Shown: positions 1-9,032 of the stretch, piece by piece
Numbering within the stretch: position 1 is the stretch's first letter
Layout: each line of letters starts with the position of its first letter
Assembly (NCBI GenBank): GCA_002386405.1
Contig: DGIP01000087.1
Coordinates: 1 to 22,812, forward strand
Source of the DNA: Stenotrophomonas maltophilia
Lineage (GTDB): Bacteria > Pseudomonadota > Gammaproteobacteria > Xanthomonadales > Xanthomonadaceae
Reading direction: 5' to 3'
Length of the DNA: 22,812 nt
Notes under the pieces: model-generated
What the model saw: the letters and a program-made list of their open reading frames with translations, nothing else
Databases searched by the model: none
Told to the model about the DNA's origin: nothing
Translations under genes and position numbers: made by a program

Positions 1-1568
1 GGCAGGCACAGCAGCAGCGCCGGCAGGCGCATGCCGGCGGCGCGCGGCAGCAGCAGCCAGAACACCCCGAGCACCGCCAGCGGCACCGCCGTAACACCCG
101 CCTGGGTCGCCCACCACAGCGCCCACGGCTGGCGCGCCAGTGCCCCGAACAGCCACCAGCTCGCGTCGAAACAGGCGGCCGCCCCACGCCAGGGCCAACG
201 CCCCGCCCCATCGAACAGGGCTTCAAGCCCGGTGCCGAGCAGCGCCAACGGCACCACCACCAGGCTCCACCACGGAATGGCCAGCAGGTTGACCAGCGGC
301 CCCGCCCGCGAGGCCTGCCCGAACAAGGCCACTGTCAGCGGCAGCAGCGCCAGGGTGGCCACGCCCTGCGCGGCCAGGAACGTCCGCAGCCAATGGACAT
401 CGCGGCCCGGCAGGCACCAGACCAGCCACAGCACGCCGGCGAAGCTCAGCCAGAACCCGGGGGCCAGTACCGACAGCGGATCGACCAGCAGCACCACCAG
501 CGCCGCCAGCGCCAACGCCTGGCCGACCGTGGTCGGTCGCCGCACGCAGCGTGCAGCGGCGACCACCGCGATCATCAGCACCGTCCGCACCGTGGGCAAC
601 GCGAAGCCCGCCACCGCCGCATACAGCGCGGCGCCGGCAACGGCCGCCAGTGCGGCTGCCAACGGCCGTGGCCAGTAGCGCCCCAGCCCGGGAAGCGCGC
701 GCCACGCCAGCGCCGCGAGCCATGCCGCAAACCCGGCGACCAGCCCGACGTGAAACCCGGAGATCGCCACCAGATGGGTCAGGCCCAGCGCGCGCAGGTC
801 ATCCCAGTCGCCCTGCCCCAGCCCCCGGGTGTCGCCCAGCGCCAGCGCCTGGATGAAACGGGCACCGGTGCCAGGCACGTGTCCCGCGATGGCATCGGCC
901 ATGCGCTCGCGCCACGCCGGCAACCCGGCCGGCTCGCCCAAGGCCATCGCCGGCGCGCGCACGTGCCCCGTACCGGTCAAGCGCTGCAGCAGCGCATGCC
1001 GCTCGGCGTCGAAGCCAGCGGGATTGCGCAATCCACGCGGTGGACGAAGCCGCGCAGGGAGCTGCCAGCGTGCACCGGCGCGAAGCGAGTAGCGCAGCGC
1101 CAGTTCGGTTCCAGGCACGCGGGCACGGGCTTTCGCCGCAGTGACGTCATACCAGGCGAGCGCCAGCTCGCGCCCACGCAGGTGCGCGGGCATCGCCGCA
1201 TCGTCATCCACGCGGAACCGGAAGCGGGTGCTGCGCGCTCCATGCTGTGGCAGGTCCACTACCCGGCCGCGCAGCACGTGGTCCGCAGGAGCGGCATCCG
1301 CGGGCAACTGCAGGGCCAGTCCGGCATGGGCGTGCAGGGTTACCCATCCGATCCCGGCCAGCGCAGCGCCGCACCACCGTGCACGCGGCCATCCCAACCA
1401 GACGCCCGCTCCGACGAGCAGCGCGCACCACACCGGCATCCGGGGCAACAGCACTGGCGAAAACACGACACCGGAAACACCGGCCAGCAGTGCAGCCGAA
1501 CACGCCTTGCCGAACAGGGGCAACGGAGCCGGAAACAAACGGGAGAGGACGTCCGACAGAAACGACAT
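1..1568 (-). CDS. comEC: ComEC/Rec2 DNA-uptake channel, N-terminal part (cut by left edge)
   Basis: The minus strand stays open from an ATG at 1568 to base 1, giving about 522 residues with no stop, so the 3' end lies outside the window. ComEC forms the inner-membrane channel that carries single-stranded DNA into the cytoplasm during transformation. Visible signatures are a hydrophobic N-terminus (residues ~15-70), an NPAGFDAER motif (~182-190, compare NPGGFD in the family), HLVAISGFHVGLVAG (~265-279) and AGFALPTVR (~319-327), both hallmarks of the Competence domain, followed by many Leu/Ala/Val-rich membrane segments. The family usually runs to ~750-850 residues with a C-terminal metallo-beta-lactamase-like domain, which would lie beyond the edge. 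The start is moderately sure: no strong Shine-Dalgarno is seen and in-frame GTG codons lie just upstream. It is separated from the upstream tRNA-Val by a terminator. Confidence 0.93.
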   Translation of the reverse strand, partial: MSFLSDVLSRLFPAPLPLFGKACSAALLAGVSGVVFSPVLLPRMPVWCALLVGAGVWLGWPRARWCGAALAGIGWVTLHAHAGLALQLPADAAPADHVLRGRVVDLPQHGARSTRFRFRVDDDAAMPAHLRGRELALAWYDVTAAKARARVPGTELALRYSLRAGARWQLPARLRPPRGLRNPAGFDAERHALLQRLTGTGHVRAPAMALGEPAGLPAWRERMADAIAGHVPGTGARFIQALALGDTRGLGQGDWDDLRALGLTHLVAISGFHVGLVAGFAAWLAALAWRALPGLGRYWPRPLAAALAAVAGAALYAAVAGFALPTVRTVLMIAVVAAARCVRRPTTVGQALALAALVVLLVDPLSVLAPGFWLSFAGVLWLVWCLPGRDVHWLRTFLAAQGVATLALLPLTVALFGQASRAGPLVNLLAIPWWSLVVVPLALLGTGLEALFDGAGRWPWRGAAACFDASWWLFGALARQPWALWWATQAGVTAVPLAVLGVFWLLLPRAAGMRLPALLLCL

Positions 1569-1680
1569 GCAGGCCACCACGCGCGGGAACCTGCATGCTT
1601 GGCCGGCGGCGACGCGGTCGCCATCAGGCGGGTGTGGAACGTGTCGTCGGGAAGCGCCACTGATGCGGAGCCCACAACGC

Positions 1681-1708
1681 AAAAAAGCCGACCTGATGGC
1701 CGGCTTTT
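1681..1708 (-). terminator. Rho-independent terminator after tRNA-Val
   Basis: Arms at 1683-1693 and 1698-1708 pair over 11 bp with one mismatch around a TGAT loop. Read on the minus strand the hairpin ends in a run of six T (1686-1681). It lies 32 bases past the tRNA-Val CCA end and isolates the tRNA from comEC. The A-rich left side also gives a shorter T run on the plus strand, so it may work both ways. Confidence 0.85.
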
Positions 1709-1740
1709 CTGTTGTTCCACCGCAGTCGCTGGGACTGGAG

Positions 1741-1815
1741 TGGTGGGCGGTACAGGGTTCGAACCTGTGACCCCTACCATGTCAAGGTAGTGCTCTACCG
1801 CTGAGCTAACCGCCC
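1741..1815 (-). tRNA. tRNA-Val (anticodon GAC)
   Basis: The minus strand folds as a full 75-nt cloverleaf. Acceptor arm GGGCGGT (1815-1809) pairs with ACCGCCC (1751-1745); the D arm contains GCTCAGCGGTAGAGC; the anticodon stem CTACC/GGTAG encloses loop TTGACAT, so the anticodon is GAC (valine); the T arm is ACAGG-TTCGAAC-CCTGT. The CCA end is encoded (1743-1741). A good promoter lies upstream and a terminator downstream. Confidence 0.97.
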
Positions 1816-1860
1816 GTTTGTCTCGCTGCGCCGCTGCAATTGCGTCGGTGCAGGCCGCGT

Positions 1861-1889
1861 ATATTACGGACGTCGGGTGTGAAGAGCAA
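1861..1889 (-). promoter_or_regulatory. Sigma70-type promoter of tRNA-Val
   Basis: On the minus strand a -35 box TTGCTC (1889-1884) and a -10 box TAATAT (1866-1861) are separated by exactly 17 bases. The tRNA 5' end lies about 45 bases downstream, leaving room for a short leader removed by RNase P. Confidence 0.7.
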
Positions 1890-1894
1890 CACTT

Positions 1895-1921
1895 TTGTGA
1901 AGGTATTTCACAACGCGTTGT
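1895..1921. repeat. Two overlapping palindromes between uvrB and the tRNA-Val promoter
   Basis: A perfect 7-bp inverted repeat TTGTGAA-N5-TTCACAA (1895-1913) overlaps a perfect 12-bp palindrome ACAACGCGTTGT (1910-1921). They directly follow the uvrB stop codon and lie just upstream of the tRNA-Val -35 box. There is no T run, so a simple terminator is unlikely. An operator or a stem protecting the uvrB mRNA 3' end are both possible. Confidence 0.45.
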
Positions 1922-3946
<2,025 letters not shown>

Positions 3947-3971
3947 GGTGCCGCCATAGACCGGGCCTTCC

Positions 3972-3977
3972 ATTATA
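3972..3977 (-). promoter_or_regulatory. -10 box (TATAAT) of uvrB
   Basis: A perfect TATAAT hexamer lies 26 bases upstream of the chosen uvrB ATG on the minus strand. No good -35 hexamer lies 16-18 bases further upstream, so the assignment rests on the -10 box and its position. Confidence 0.5.
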
Positions 3978-3985
3978 GCGGGGGG

Positions 3986-4013
3986 TTGGGTGACGGCCGG
4001 CTGAGGGTATGGC
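3986..4013 (+). promoter_or_regulatory. Weak candidate promoter of fimT
   Basis: TTGGGT (3986-3991) and TATGGC (4008-4013) are spaced by 16 bases, about 80 bases upstream of the fimT ATG and divergent from the uvrB -10 box. Both hexamers are poor matches. Confidence 0.22.
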
Positions 4014-4093
4014 CTACCGCTGCGAGTGGATTCCGCCGATGCCGTGGTCCGGGTCGGCAGGGCACGGTGGCGCTTTGCCGCCCGGAGGCACCC

Positions 4094-4630
4094 ATGCACC
4101 GCCCTGCCCGCCCCTCCCGCACACCTGGCTGGACCCTGCTCGAGCTGGTCGGCGTGCTGGCCATCGTGGCCGCGCTCTGCGCCGTTGCGTTGCCGTCGCT
4201 GGGCGCTGGGGTCAGCCGCCTGCGCGCGGACATGCTGCGCATGCAGCTGGTGTCAGTGTTCAACAGTGCGCGCAGCACCGCGATCACCCGGTTCGAGCCG
4301 GTAGCGGTATGCCCCAGCGCGGAGGGTCGCCAGTGCGGCAGCGACTGGAGCCGCGGCTGGTTGATCCACCTTGACCAAGGGGCTGGCACGCTGTCGCCTG
4401 CGCCGGAGGATGTCCTGCAGTACCGCCCGGGCTACCGCGACGCGAGCATCAGCGCGCGCTCAAGCCAGGAGCGCATCCGCCTGCGCTTCCAGGCCGACGG
4501 GCGCAGTGGCGGCAGTCCGTTGACGGTGCGCATCTGTGTGCGGGAGCGGCTGCATGGCGCTGTCGTGGTGAACAACGTCGGGCGCACCCGCGCGACCCGC
4601 CATCACGGACTCCTTGCCTGCCCGCACTGA
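4094..4630 (+). CDS. fimT: FimT type IV pseudopilin (GspH/FimT family)
   Basis: A 178-residue prepilin-like protein. The basic leader ends at Gly12; the prepilin peptidase would cut before Trp13, leaving Glu17 at +5, followed by a ~22-residue hydrophobic helix. The middle (~45-95) has the GspH/FimT pattern [11 protein letters not shown]...VAVCPS...GRQC...[10 protein letters not shown]. The C-terminus carries GRTR (163-166), matching the GRxR motif reported for FimT proteins that bind DNA during transformation (Legionella, Xanthomonas). The ATG at 4094 has GGAGG 5 bases upstream; longer in-frame extensions run antisense to uvrB. Trp rather than Phe at +1 is unusual. It stands alone, apart from the fimU paralogue in the minor pilin operon, and converges on tRNA-Asn. 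I infer a role in DNA uptake rather than in the pilus shaft. Confidence 0.88.
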   Translation: MHRPARPSRTPGWTLLELVGVLAIVAALCAVALPSLGAGVSRLRADMLRMQLVSVFNSARSTAITRFEPVAVCPSAEGRQCGSDWSRGWLIHLDQGAGTLSPAPEDVLQYRPGYRDASISARSSQERIRLRFQADGRSGGSPLTVRICVRERLHGAVVVNNVGRTRATRHHGLLACPH

Positions 4631-4661
4631 GAGCGGGCCGCACCGGCGGTACAGAAACGAC

Positions 4662-4685
4662 AAAAGCCGCGATTGCTCGCGGCTT
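4662..4685 (-). terminator. Terminator after tRNA-Asn
   Basis: Perfect 9-bp arms AAGCCGCGA (4664-4672) and TCGCGGCTT (4677-4685) surround the loop TTGC. The minus strand continues into TTTT. It lies 10 bases past the tRNA-Asn CCA end and may also stop converging fimT transcripts, although the plus strand lacks a T run. Confidence 0.8.
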
Positions 4686-4695
4686 CTGCAGAAAC

Positions 4696-4772
4696 TGGCG
4701 CCCGAAGTTGGACTCGAACCAACGACCCCCTGATTAACAGTCAAGTGCTCTAACCGGCTGAGCTATTCGGGC
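4696..4772 (-). tRNA. tRNA-Asn (anticodon GTT)
   Basis: A 77-nt cloverleaf on the minus strand. Acceptor GCCCGAA (4772-4766) pairs with TTCGGGC (4706-4700); D arm GCTCAGCCGGTTAGAGC; anticodon stem CTTGA/TCAGG around loop CTGTTAA gives anticodon GTT (asparagine), with a T-G closing pair; T arm GTTGG-TTCGAGT-CCAAC. Discriminator G and CCA are encoded. It lies 53 bases downstream of pilE on the same strand. Confidence 0.97.
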
Positions 4773-4782
4773 GGGGACGCGA

Positions 4783-4811
4783 ATTCTAGACCTTCATTCG
4801 TGGCGTTGCAA
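4783..4811 (-). promoter_or_regulatory. Sigma70-type promoter of tRNA-Asn
   Basis: On the minus strand TTGCAA (4811-4806) and TAGAAT (4788-4783) are spaced by exactly 17 bases, with the tRNA 5' end 10 bases past the -10 box. The promoter fits inside the short gap between the pilE stop and the tRNA. Confidence 0.75.
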
Positions 4812-4825
4812 CATCCGGCAACGGC

Positions 4826-5269
4826 TTACCAGCAATCCAGCGCGCTGGTGTTGGCCGGGCTCTTCACGCCCGCCTGGTTCACCGAGAGGGTGCCGCAGGG
4901 GTCCTTGCCCTGGTCGCCCTGCGGAACCGCCGTGATCGTGAACGCGTTGGCAGCGGTCGAGGCAAAGGTCACCTGGTACATCGCCGTGCTGCCATCACGC
5001 GGCGAGGCGATGGTGGTGCCGCTGTTTTCCACGAACTTGAAGTTCGTGTAGCTGTTGTTGAGCGTGTGCTGACGCTCGGCACGCTGGGCGTACTCCACCA
5101 GTTCGGCCTTGGCCGCGGCGCGCTTGGACTTGCGCACCTGGGCCGTGTAGGACGGATAGGCAATGGAGGCGAGCACGGCGATCACCGCGATGGTGATCAT
5201 CAGCTCGATCAGGGTGAAGCCGGCGACCTTGCGCGGACGGCGCCCCTGCGGGAAAGAAAGCGTGCTCAC
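4826..5269 (-). CDS. pilE: Type IV pilin PilE (minor pilin of the fimU-pilE operon)
   Basis: A 147-residue type IV pilin. A basic leader ends at Gly17, followed by FTLIELMITIAVIAVLASIAYP: Phe at +1, Glu at +5 and a hydrophobic alpha-1 helix. Two cysteines (DPC... and the C-terminal ALDCW) probably close the pilin D-loop. The GTG at 5269 overlaps the pilY1 stop as GTGA and has GGAGG 8 bases upstream, so it is preferred over an ATG at 5299 inside pilY1. Last gene of fimU-pilV-pilW-pilX-pilY1-pilE, the order known from Pseudomonas aeruginosa, where PilE is part of the minor pilin set that primes assembly. It is not obviously the major pilin, which usually sits beside pilB/pilC/pilD. No terminator is seen before tRNA-Asn. 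Confidence 0.9.
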   Translation of the reverse strand: MSTLSFPQGRRPRKVAGFTLIELMITIAVIAVLASIAYPSYTAQVRKSKRAAAKAELVEYAQRAERQHTLNNSYTNFKFVENSGTTIASPRDGSTAMYQVTFASTAANAFTITAVPQGDQGKDPCGTLSVNQAGVKSPANTSALDCW

Positions 5270-8200
5270 AGGATCTGCCTCCACGATTGGCGACCACACG
5301 GATAGGGAACGTAGACGATGTCAGGACCATTGGGGTAGCCCATGTAGCAGCCCGCCCCGCCCGGAGGCGAAGGTGCGGGCCCACTGCTGCCACCGCCGCC
5401 ACCACCGCCACCGCCACCGCCCAGCGAAGCCACCGGCACGCGCGGCAGCGCGAACGGGGAGTTGTTGAGCACGGGCGCACTGCCCGTGCCCTTGTTGCGG
5501 AGCCCGGCGGTTCCGACCGCATACCCGGTACCGCCCGGTGAATTCAGGGTGGCGCGGCCCAGCGCACCCTCACCTGTCAGCGGGTTGAGGCCGAAGAACC
5601 AGTTGATGCCCGTGGCGGCGCAACCACCCGAGGTCGAGGGCTGCGGCGCGTATGTGGAGAGGCTGACGATACCGTTGGCCAGCGAAGGATTGCCGACAAC
5701 GCGCTCACTCAGGCCATCCTTGAGGGAGCTGACCGGCAGGTCGACATACCACCCACGGGCGCCGGACGGGGTAGCGCCAATGGCGACCAGGGTCCGCTCG
5801 TCACCCGTCGTCGTCACGCTCCGTCCCACCAGGTTGCTGCGGGTAACCGTACTGGTGACCTCGCCGACATTGGTATCGTTCACAGCGTAGATGCTCTGCT
5901 TCGAGTTGTCGCGGGTATCGTCATTGAACGAGAAGCTGCCGGTGCCGAAGTACAGCATCAGCCCGCCGTTCGGGCCAGTTCCGGTGGTGATGCCGCCGGT
6001 GATCGGCTGGCGTACCGTAAGCCCCTTGTCGACCGAAGGCAGGCTGGTGAACAACGGCATGCTCGGCTTTTTCGTCATGTCGCGCAGGTCGAACTTCCAC
6101 ACCGCTCCCTTCTGGTCGGTACCGTACACGGTGTCCGAAATACCATCGCGGGAGCGAACCTTCTGGTCGGCGCCGCCCCAGCGGTCAACCACCACGATGC
6201 TGCCCAGGCCGTTGCTGCCCGAGGGAACGCCCGTGCCGGTCTCGACCGCTTCGATCATCGTCGTCTTGCCGTCCGCGATATCGACGACGAACAGCACCGC
6301 CTTGCCGCTGGCGCTGTTGAAGCCGTTGCCGAAGATAGCCTTCCACGACACATCAGTGCCCACCTTGACCGGCACGATCACCGGCTTGGCCAGCACGAAG
6401 CCGATGTTGTTCCGCACCGTGGCCGTCAGAGTGGAATCAAGGTCGCTGATTTCCCACAATTTCCGGTTCGCGTTGAAGGCGGAGCCAGCGGTTACGTCCA
6501 GCGCGAATACACCGCGACCACCGGCACCGGAGGCACCCACCAGGGTGGTATGCCAGCCCGTACCGTACCAGGTATCGCCGACGGCGATCTGCCCGTCCAC
6601 GTAGTACCGGTGCTGGAACTTCTGGGAGGTCTTCTTCTCCGGTTCAGCGCGGTACAGCAGGTTGGCCATGTGCCCAAGCGCGGTATTGGGAATGTAGGCG
6701 AAGGCTTCGCTGCCGCCACCGGAGACCGTCTCGCCCTTGACATTCATGCCACCGTTGAACGCGTGCAGCATGCCGTCATTGGCGCCCACGTAGACCATGT
6801 AGTTGGCCTTGTCCGCCTTGTAGAGCAGGTAGTCCGCGTACGCCTTGCTCAGCGTCGTGTCCGCCAGGCGACGATAACCATAGTCGTCGCCTGGCGAACT
6901 GACGAACGGCGTGGAGGTGACGATGTCACCCAGCCGGGTGGTGCGGTCGCGCAGATTGCCGCCATTGCGTACTTCACGCGAGGTGTCGCCGCGCAGGTAA
7001 TTGACGGCCGCCGCAACATCGATGTTGCGGTCCGTCAGTTCCTTGGTCGCGCCACAGATCGACATGTCAGGGTACAGCCCCGGCTTCAGGCACAGATCGT
7101 CGAGCGTCACGTTGCCAGAGGTGAACTCCTGGGTCTTGCCATTCTTGGTGAAGAAAATCTTGCGGGCGGACGCGCCCGGCAACTGCGCACTGGCTTCCCA
7201 GAACGGCGTCTGCACCACGGCACGCGTGGTCGGATCGACCGAGAGCTTGGTGGCCGTCAGCTTGCCGAACCAGTCGGTGCCTTCGTTGGTGTACTCGTAG
7301 TACGGACTGACGCTCAGCGAGCCTGCGCCGATGCGCGCTCCACTGAAGCCGGTGCCGCCGGAGGGCGAGGAACCGGCCGTCACCGCGGACAGCACGCGGC
7401 GCATGGCGTCGGTGATTTCCGCTGGCGTGCGGGCATTGATGTACTCGCCACGGGTATTGACGGCGGCGTGCCAGATGTCGTCTACGGTGCTGCGCGCATC
7501 GTTCTCCCACGCCGGCCAGTTGTTGTAGATCGCCGGGGTGGTATAGGCGTTCTGCGGATTGTCCGGGTTGAACAGATTGCCGCGCGCGCCCAGGGTGACG
7601 CCATAGAAGTTCAGGTGAAGATTGGCCTGGCAGTCCAGCTGCGGATCCGGCGTGCCGGTCTTGCAGGCTGCCGGCACCGGCACCTGGCCTGCCGTGAAAT
7701 CAGGGCGGAGCGGGGCCGCGCCGTTGATGTTGTTGTAGTACTTCGAGACGATGTCGGCCATCGTGTCGGAGTAGCCGTCCGTGAACGGCGCACCCATGCC
7801 CTGGTCGTTGTTGCCGACGGTCTTGGTGCCACCATTGCTGAAACCGTCGGTGAACAGCATCACCGCATTCTTCTGGCAGACCTCCAGCACGGGGGCTGCA
7901 TCATCGGTGCGAGTGAACTGCTGCGTCGCCGAATAGACGGCCTGCCGGTTAGGCGTACCACCACTGGCCGGCAGGGCCAGCATCTCGTCGAACAGCGCCT
8001 TGCGCTCGGTGTCGACACTCAGCTTGCGCATGGGCAGGCGCTTGGCCGCCGTGTCGTAGCTGCCATTCTGGTTGATGCGGAAGTAGCCCACGCGCAGGTT
8101 GGCCACATTGGACAGCGAGCGCGTCATGCCGGCGATCATCGCGCGGTTGCGGTTGCCGTAGTAGGTGAACCAGTTGGCGAAATTCTTCGAGCCCGCGTCG

Positions 8201-9021
8201 CCATTATCGGCAGGAAGCGTGTACTTCCACATGGCGCAACCGGTGCCACACGCGTTGTTCACCTGGACGCGGGTCGCATTCGCATACGCGTTGGCGCCGT
8301 TGAGCTGCGGGTAGGGATCGCTTGTACCGTTGACCACCTTGATGTAGAAGGTTGCCGGCCAGTACTGGACGCGCGCGTCCGTCGTGCCGCCGCTCCATGT
8401 CCCCGCATTGCGGTACGTCGTGCCATTGATGTAGGCGCCCGCCGGGTACGTCATGTTGTTCAGGAGGCGGAACGTCTCGGTGCCATAGTAGTTGCTGGTC
8501 AGGTTGACCGTCGTGGTGGCACCGGTCGGCTTGGGATCGAGGCGGGCCGCGGACGGCACGGAGTCGTTGAACGAGGCATCCTTGTCATCCTTCCACGGCT
8601 CGTACTTGATCGTCGGATTGAAGTACGTCGGGTTGTACTGCGCGGAGCGGGCGAAGCCCAGCGAATCGAACGGCGGCAGCCCGTAGTAATTGCCGTTGAT
8701 GCGCGGCCCCGGCATCAGATAGAAGTAGTCGCAGGTATTACCCGTGGTGTTCAGCGCACCGTTTGCGTCGAAGAAGCTCTGCCGGGCGTTGTTCCAGCAG
8801 CCCTCGCCGTCCTGGCCCGGGAACTGAGTCTGGAACGTCATCGAGCCGGAGTCATCCACGGCCATGATGAAGGCCGGCGTGGTGTCTGCCGGAATGTTCA
8901 GCGGCTTCTGGGCGAGGATGCCCTGCCCCTGCGCGGCAATCAGGTTGTAGCCCACCAATGCCAGGCCGATTACTGCCACCGCCGAACCGGCGGCCGTCCA
9001 CTTGAATCTGCGCGAAGCCAT
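5266..9021 (-). CDS. pilY1: PilY1 type IV pilus tip protein (vWA plus beta-propeller)
   Basis: A 1251-residue secreted protein that sits at the pilus tip with the minor pilins and acts in adhesion, surface sensing and control of retraction. After a basic start and a hydrophobic segment (~8-30) comes a von Willebrand A domain with the MIDAS set DxSxS (D56, S58, S60), T356 and D392. The C-terminal PilC/PilY1 beta-propeller (~640-1180) includes YVGANDGMLHAFNGG (~741) and YGTDQKGAVWKFDL (~966). An 11-glycine tract and a Pro-rich linker lead to a short tail with two Cys and a final SWRQIL, similar to SWRE-type ends in other PilY1 proteins. The ATG at 9021 follows GAGGA at a 7-8 base gap, the pilX TGA merging with this site; the frame is open upstream only through pilX. 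The calcium loop looks altered (see findings). Confidence 0.95.
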   Translation of the reverse strand: MASRRFKWTAAGSAVAVIGLALVGYNLIAAQGQGILAQKPLNIPADTTPAFIMAVDDSGSMTFQTQFPGQDGEGCWNNARQSFFDANGALNTTGNTCDYFYLMPGPRINGNYYGLPPFDSLGFARSAQYNPTYFNPTIKYEPWKDDKDASFNDSVPSAARLDPKPTGATTTVNLTSNYYGTETFRLLNNMTYPAGAYINGTTYRNAGTWSGGTTDARVQYWPATFYIKVVNGTSDPYPQLNGANAYANATRVQVNNACGTGCAMWKYTLPADNGDAGSKNFANWFTYYGNRNRAMIAGMTRSLSNVANLRVGYFRINQNGSYDTAAKRLPMRKLSVDTERKALFDEMLALPASGGTPNRQAVYSATQQFTRTDDAAPVLEVCQKNAVMLFTDGFSNGGTKTVGNNDQGMGAPFTDGYSDTMADIVSKYYNNINGAAPLRPDFTAGQVPVPAACKTGTPDPQLDCQANLHLNFYGVTLGARGNLFNPDNPQNAYTTPAIYNNWPAWENDARSTVDDIWHAAVNTRGEYINARTPAEITDAMRRVLSAVTAGSSPSGGTGFSGARIGAGSLSVSPYYEYTNEGTDWFGKLTATKLSVDPTTRAVVQTPFWEASAQLPGASARKIFFTKNGKTQEFTSGNVTLDDLCLKPGLYPDMSICGATKELTDRNIDVAAAVNYLRGDTSREVRNGGNLRDRTTRLGDIVTSTPFVSSPGDDYGYRRLADTTLSKAYADYLLYKADKANYMVYVGANDGMLHAFNGGMNVKGETVSGGGSEAFAYIPNTALGHMANLLYRAEPEKKTSQKFQHRYYVDGQIAVGDTWYGTGWHTTLVGASGAGGRGVFALDVTAGSAFNANRKLWEISDLDSTLTATVRNNIGFVLAKPVIVPVKVGTDVSWKAIFGNGFNSASGKAVLFVVDIADGKTTMIEAVETGTGVPSGSNGLGSIVVVDRWGGADQKVRSRDGISDTVYGTDQKGAVWKFDLRDMTKKPSMPLFTSLPSVDKGLTVRQPITGGITTGTGPNGGLMLYFGTGSFSFNDDTRDNSKQSIYAVNDTNVGEVTSTVTRSNLVGRSVTTTGDERTLVAIGATPSGARGWYVDLPVSSLKDGLSERVVGNPSLANGIVSLSTYAPQPSTSGGCAATGINWFFGLNPLTGEGALGRATLNSPGGTGYAVGTAGLRNKGTGSAPVLNNSPFALPRVPVASLGGGGGGGGGGGSSGPAPSPPGGAGCYMGYPNGPDIVYVPYPCGRQSWRQIL
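5389..5421 (-). repeat. GGT/GGC codon run encoding 11 glycines in pilY1
   Basis: Eleven consecutive glycine codons, partly a GGTGGC hexamer repeat, lie near the 3' end of pilY1. Gain or loss of whole codons would change linker length in frame; slippage by a number not divisible by three would remove the C-terminal tail and uncouple the pilE start. Confidence 0.8.
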
Positions 9022-9032
9022 GGCCGCGTTCC

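Noticed and set aside
393..1790. Plus-strand open frame across comEC ending in tRNA-Val.
   Set aside because: Opposite strand to ComEC hallmark motifs; it reads through the terminator and into the tRNA; Gln/Arg-rich antisense composition.
1896..1912. CRP/Clp binding site TGTGA-N-TCACA.
   Set aside because: The half-sites are separated by 7 bases, not 6; kept only as an unassigned palindrome.
3947..4099. N-terminal extension of UvrB to an ATG at 4099.
   Set aside because: The extension has no family similarity and precedes a TATAAT box that lies only 26 bases from the family-consistent start at 3946.
4696..4772. tRNA-Asn or tRNA-Val as integration site of a mobile element.
   Set aside because: No integrase, no repeated tRNA 3' end and only core genes on both sides.
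5389..5421. Tandem GCC/ACC repeat as a CRISPR or minisatellite.
   Set aside because: It is 33 bases, in frame, and explained as a glycine codon run in pilY1; no repeat-spacer pattern.
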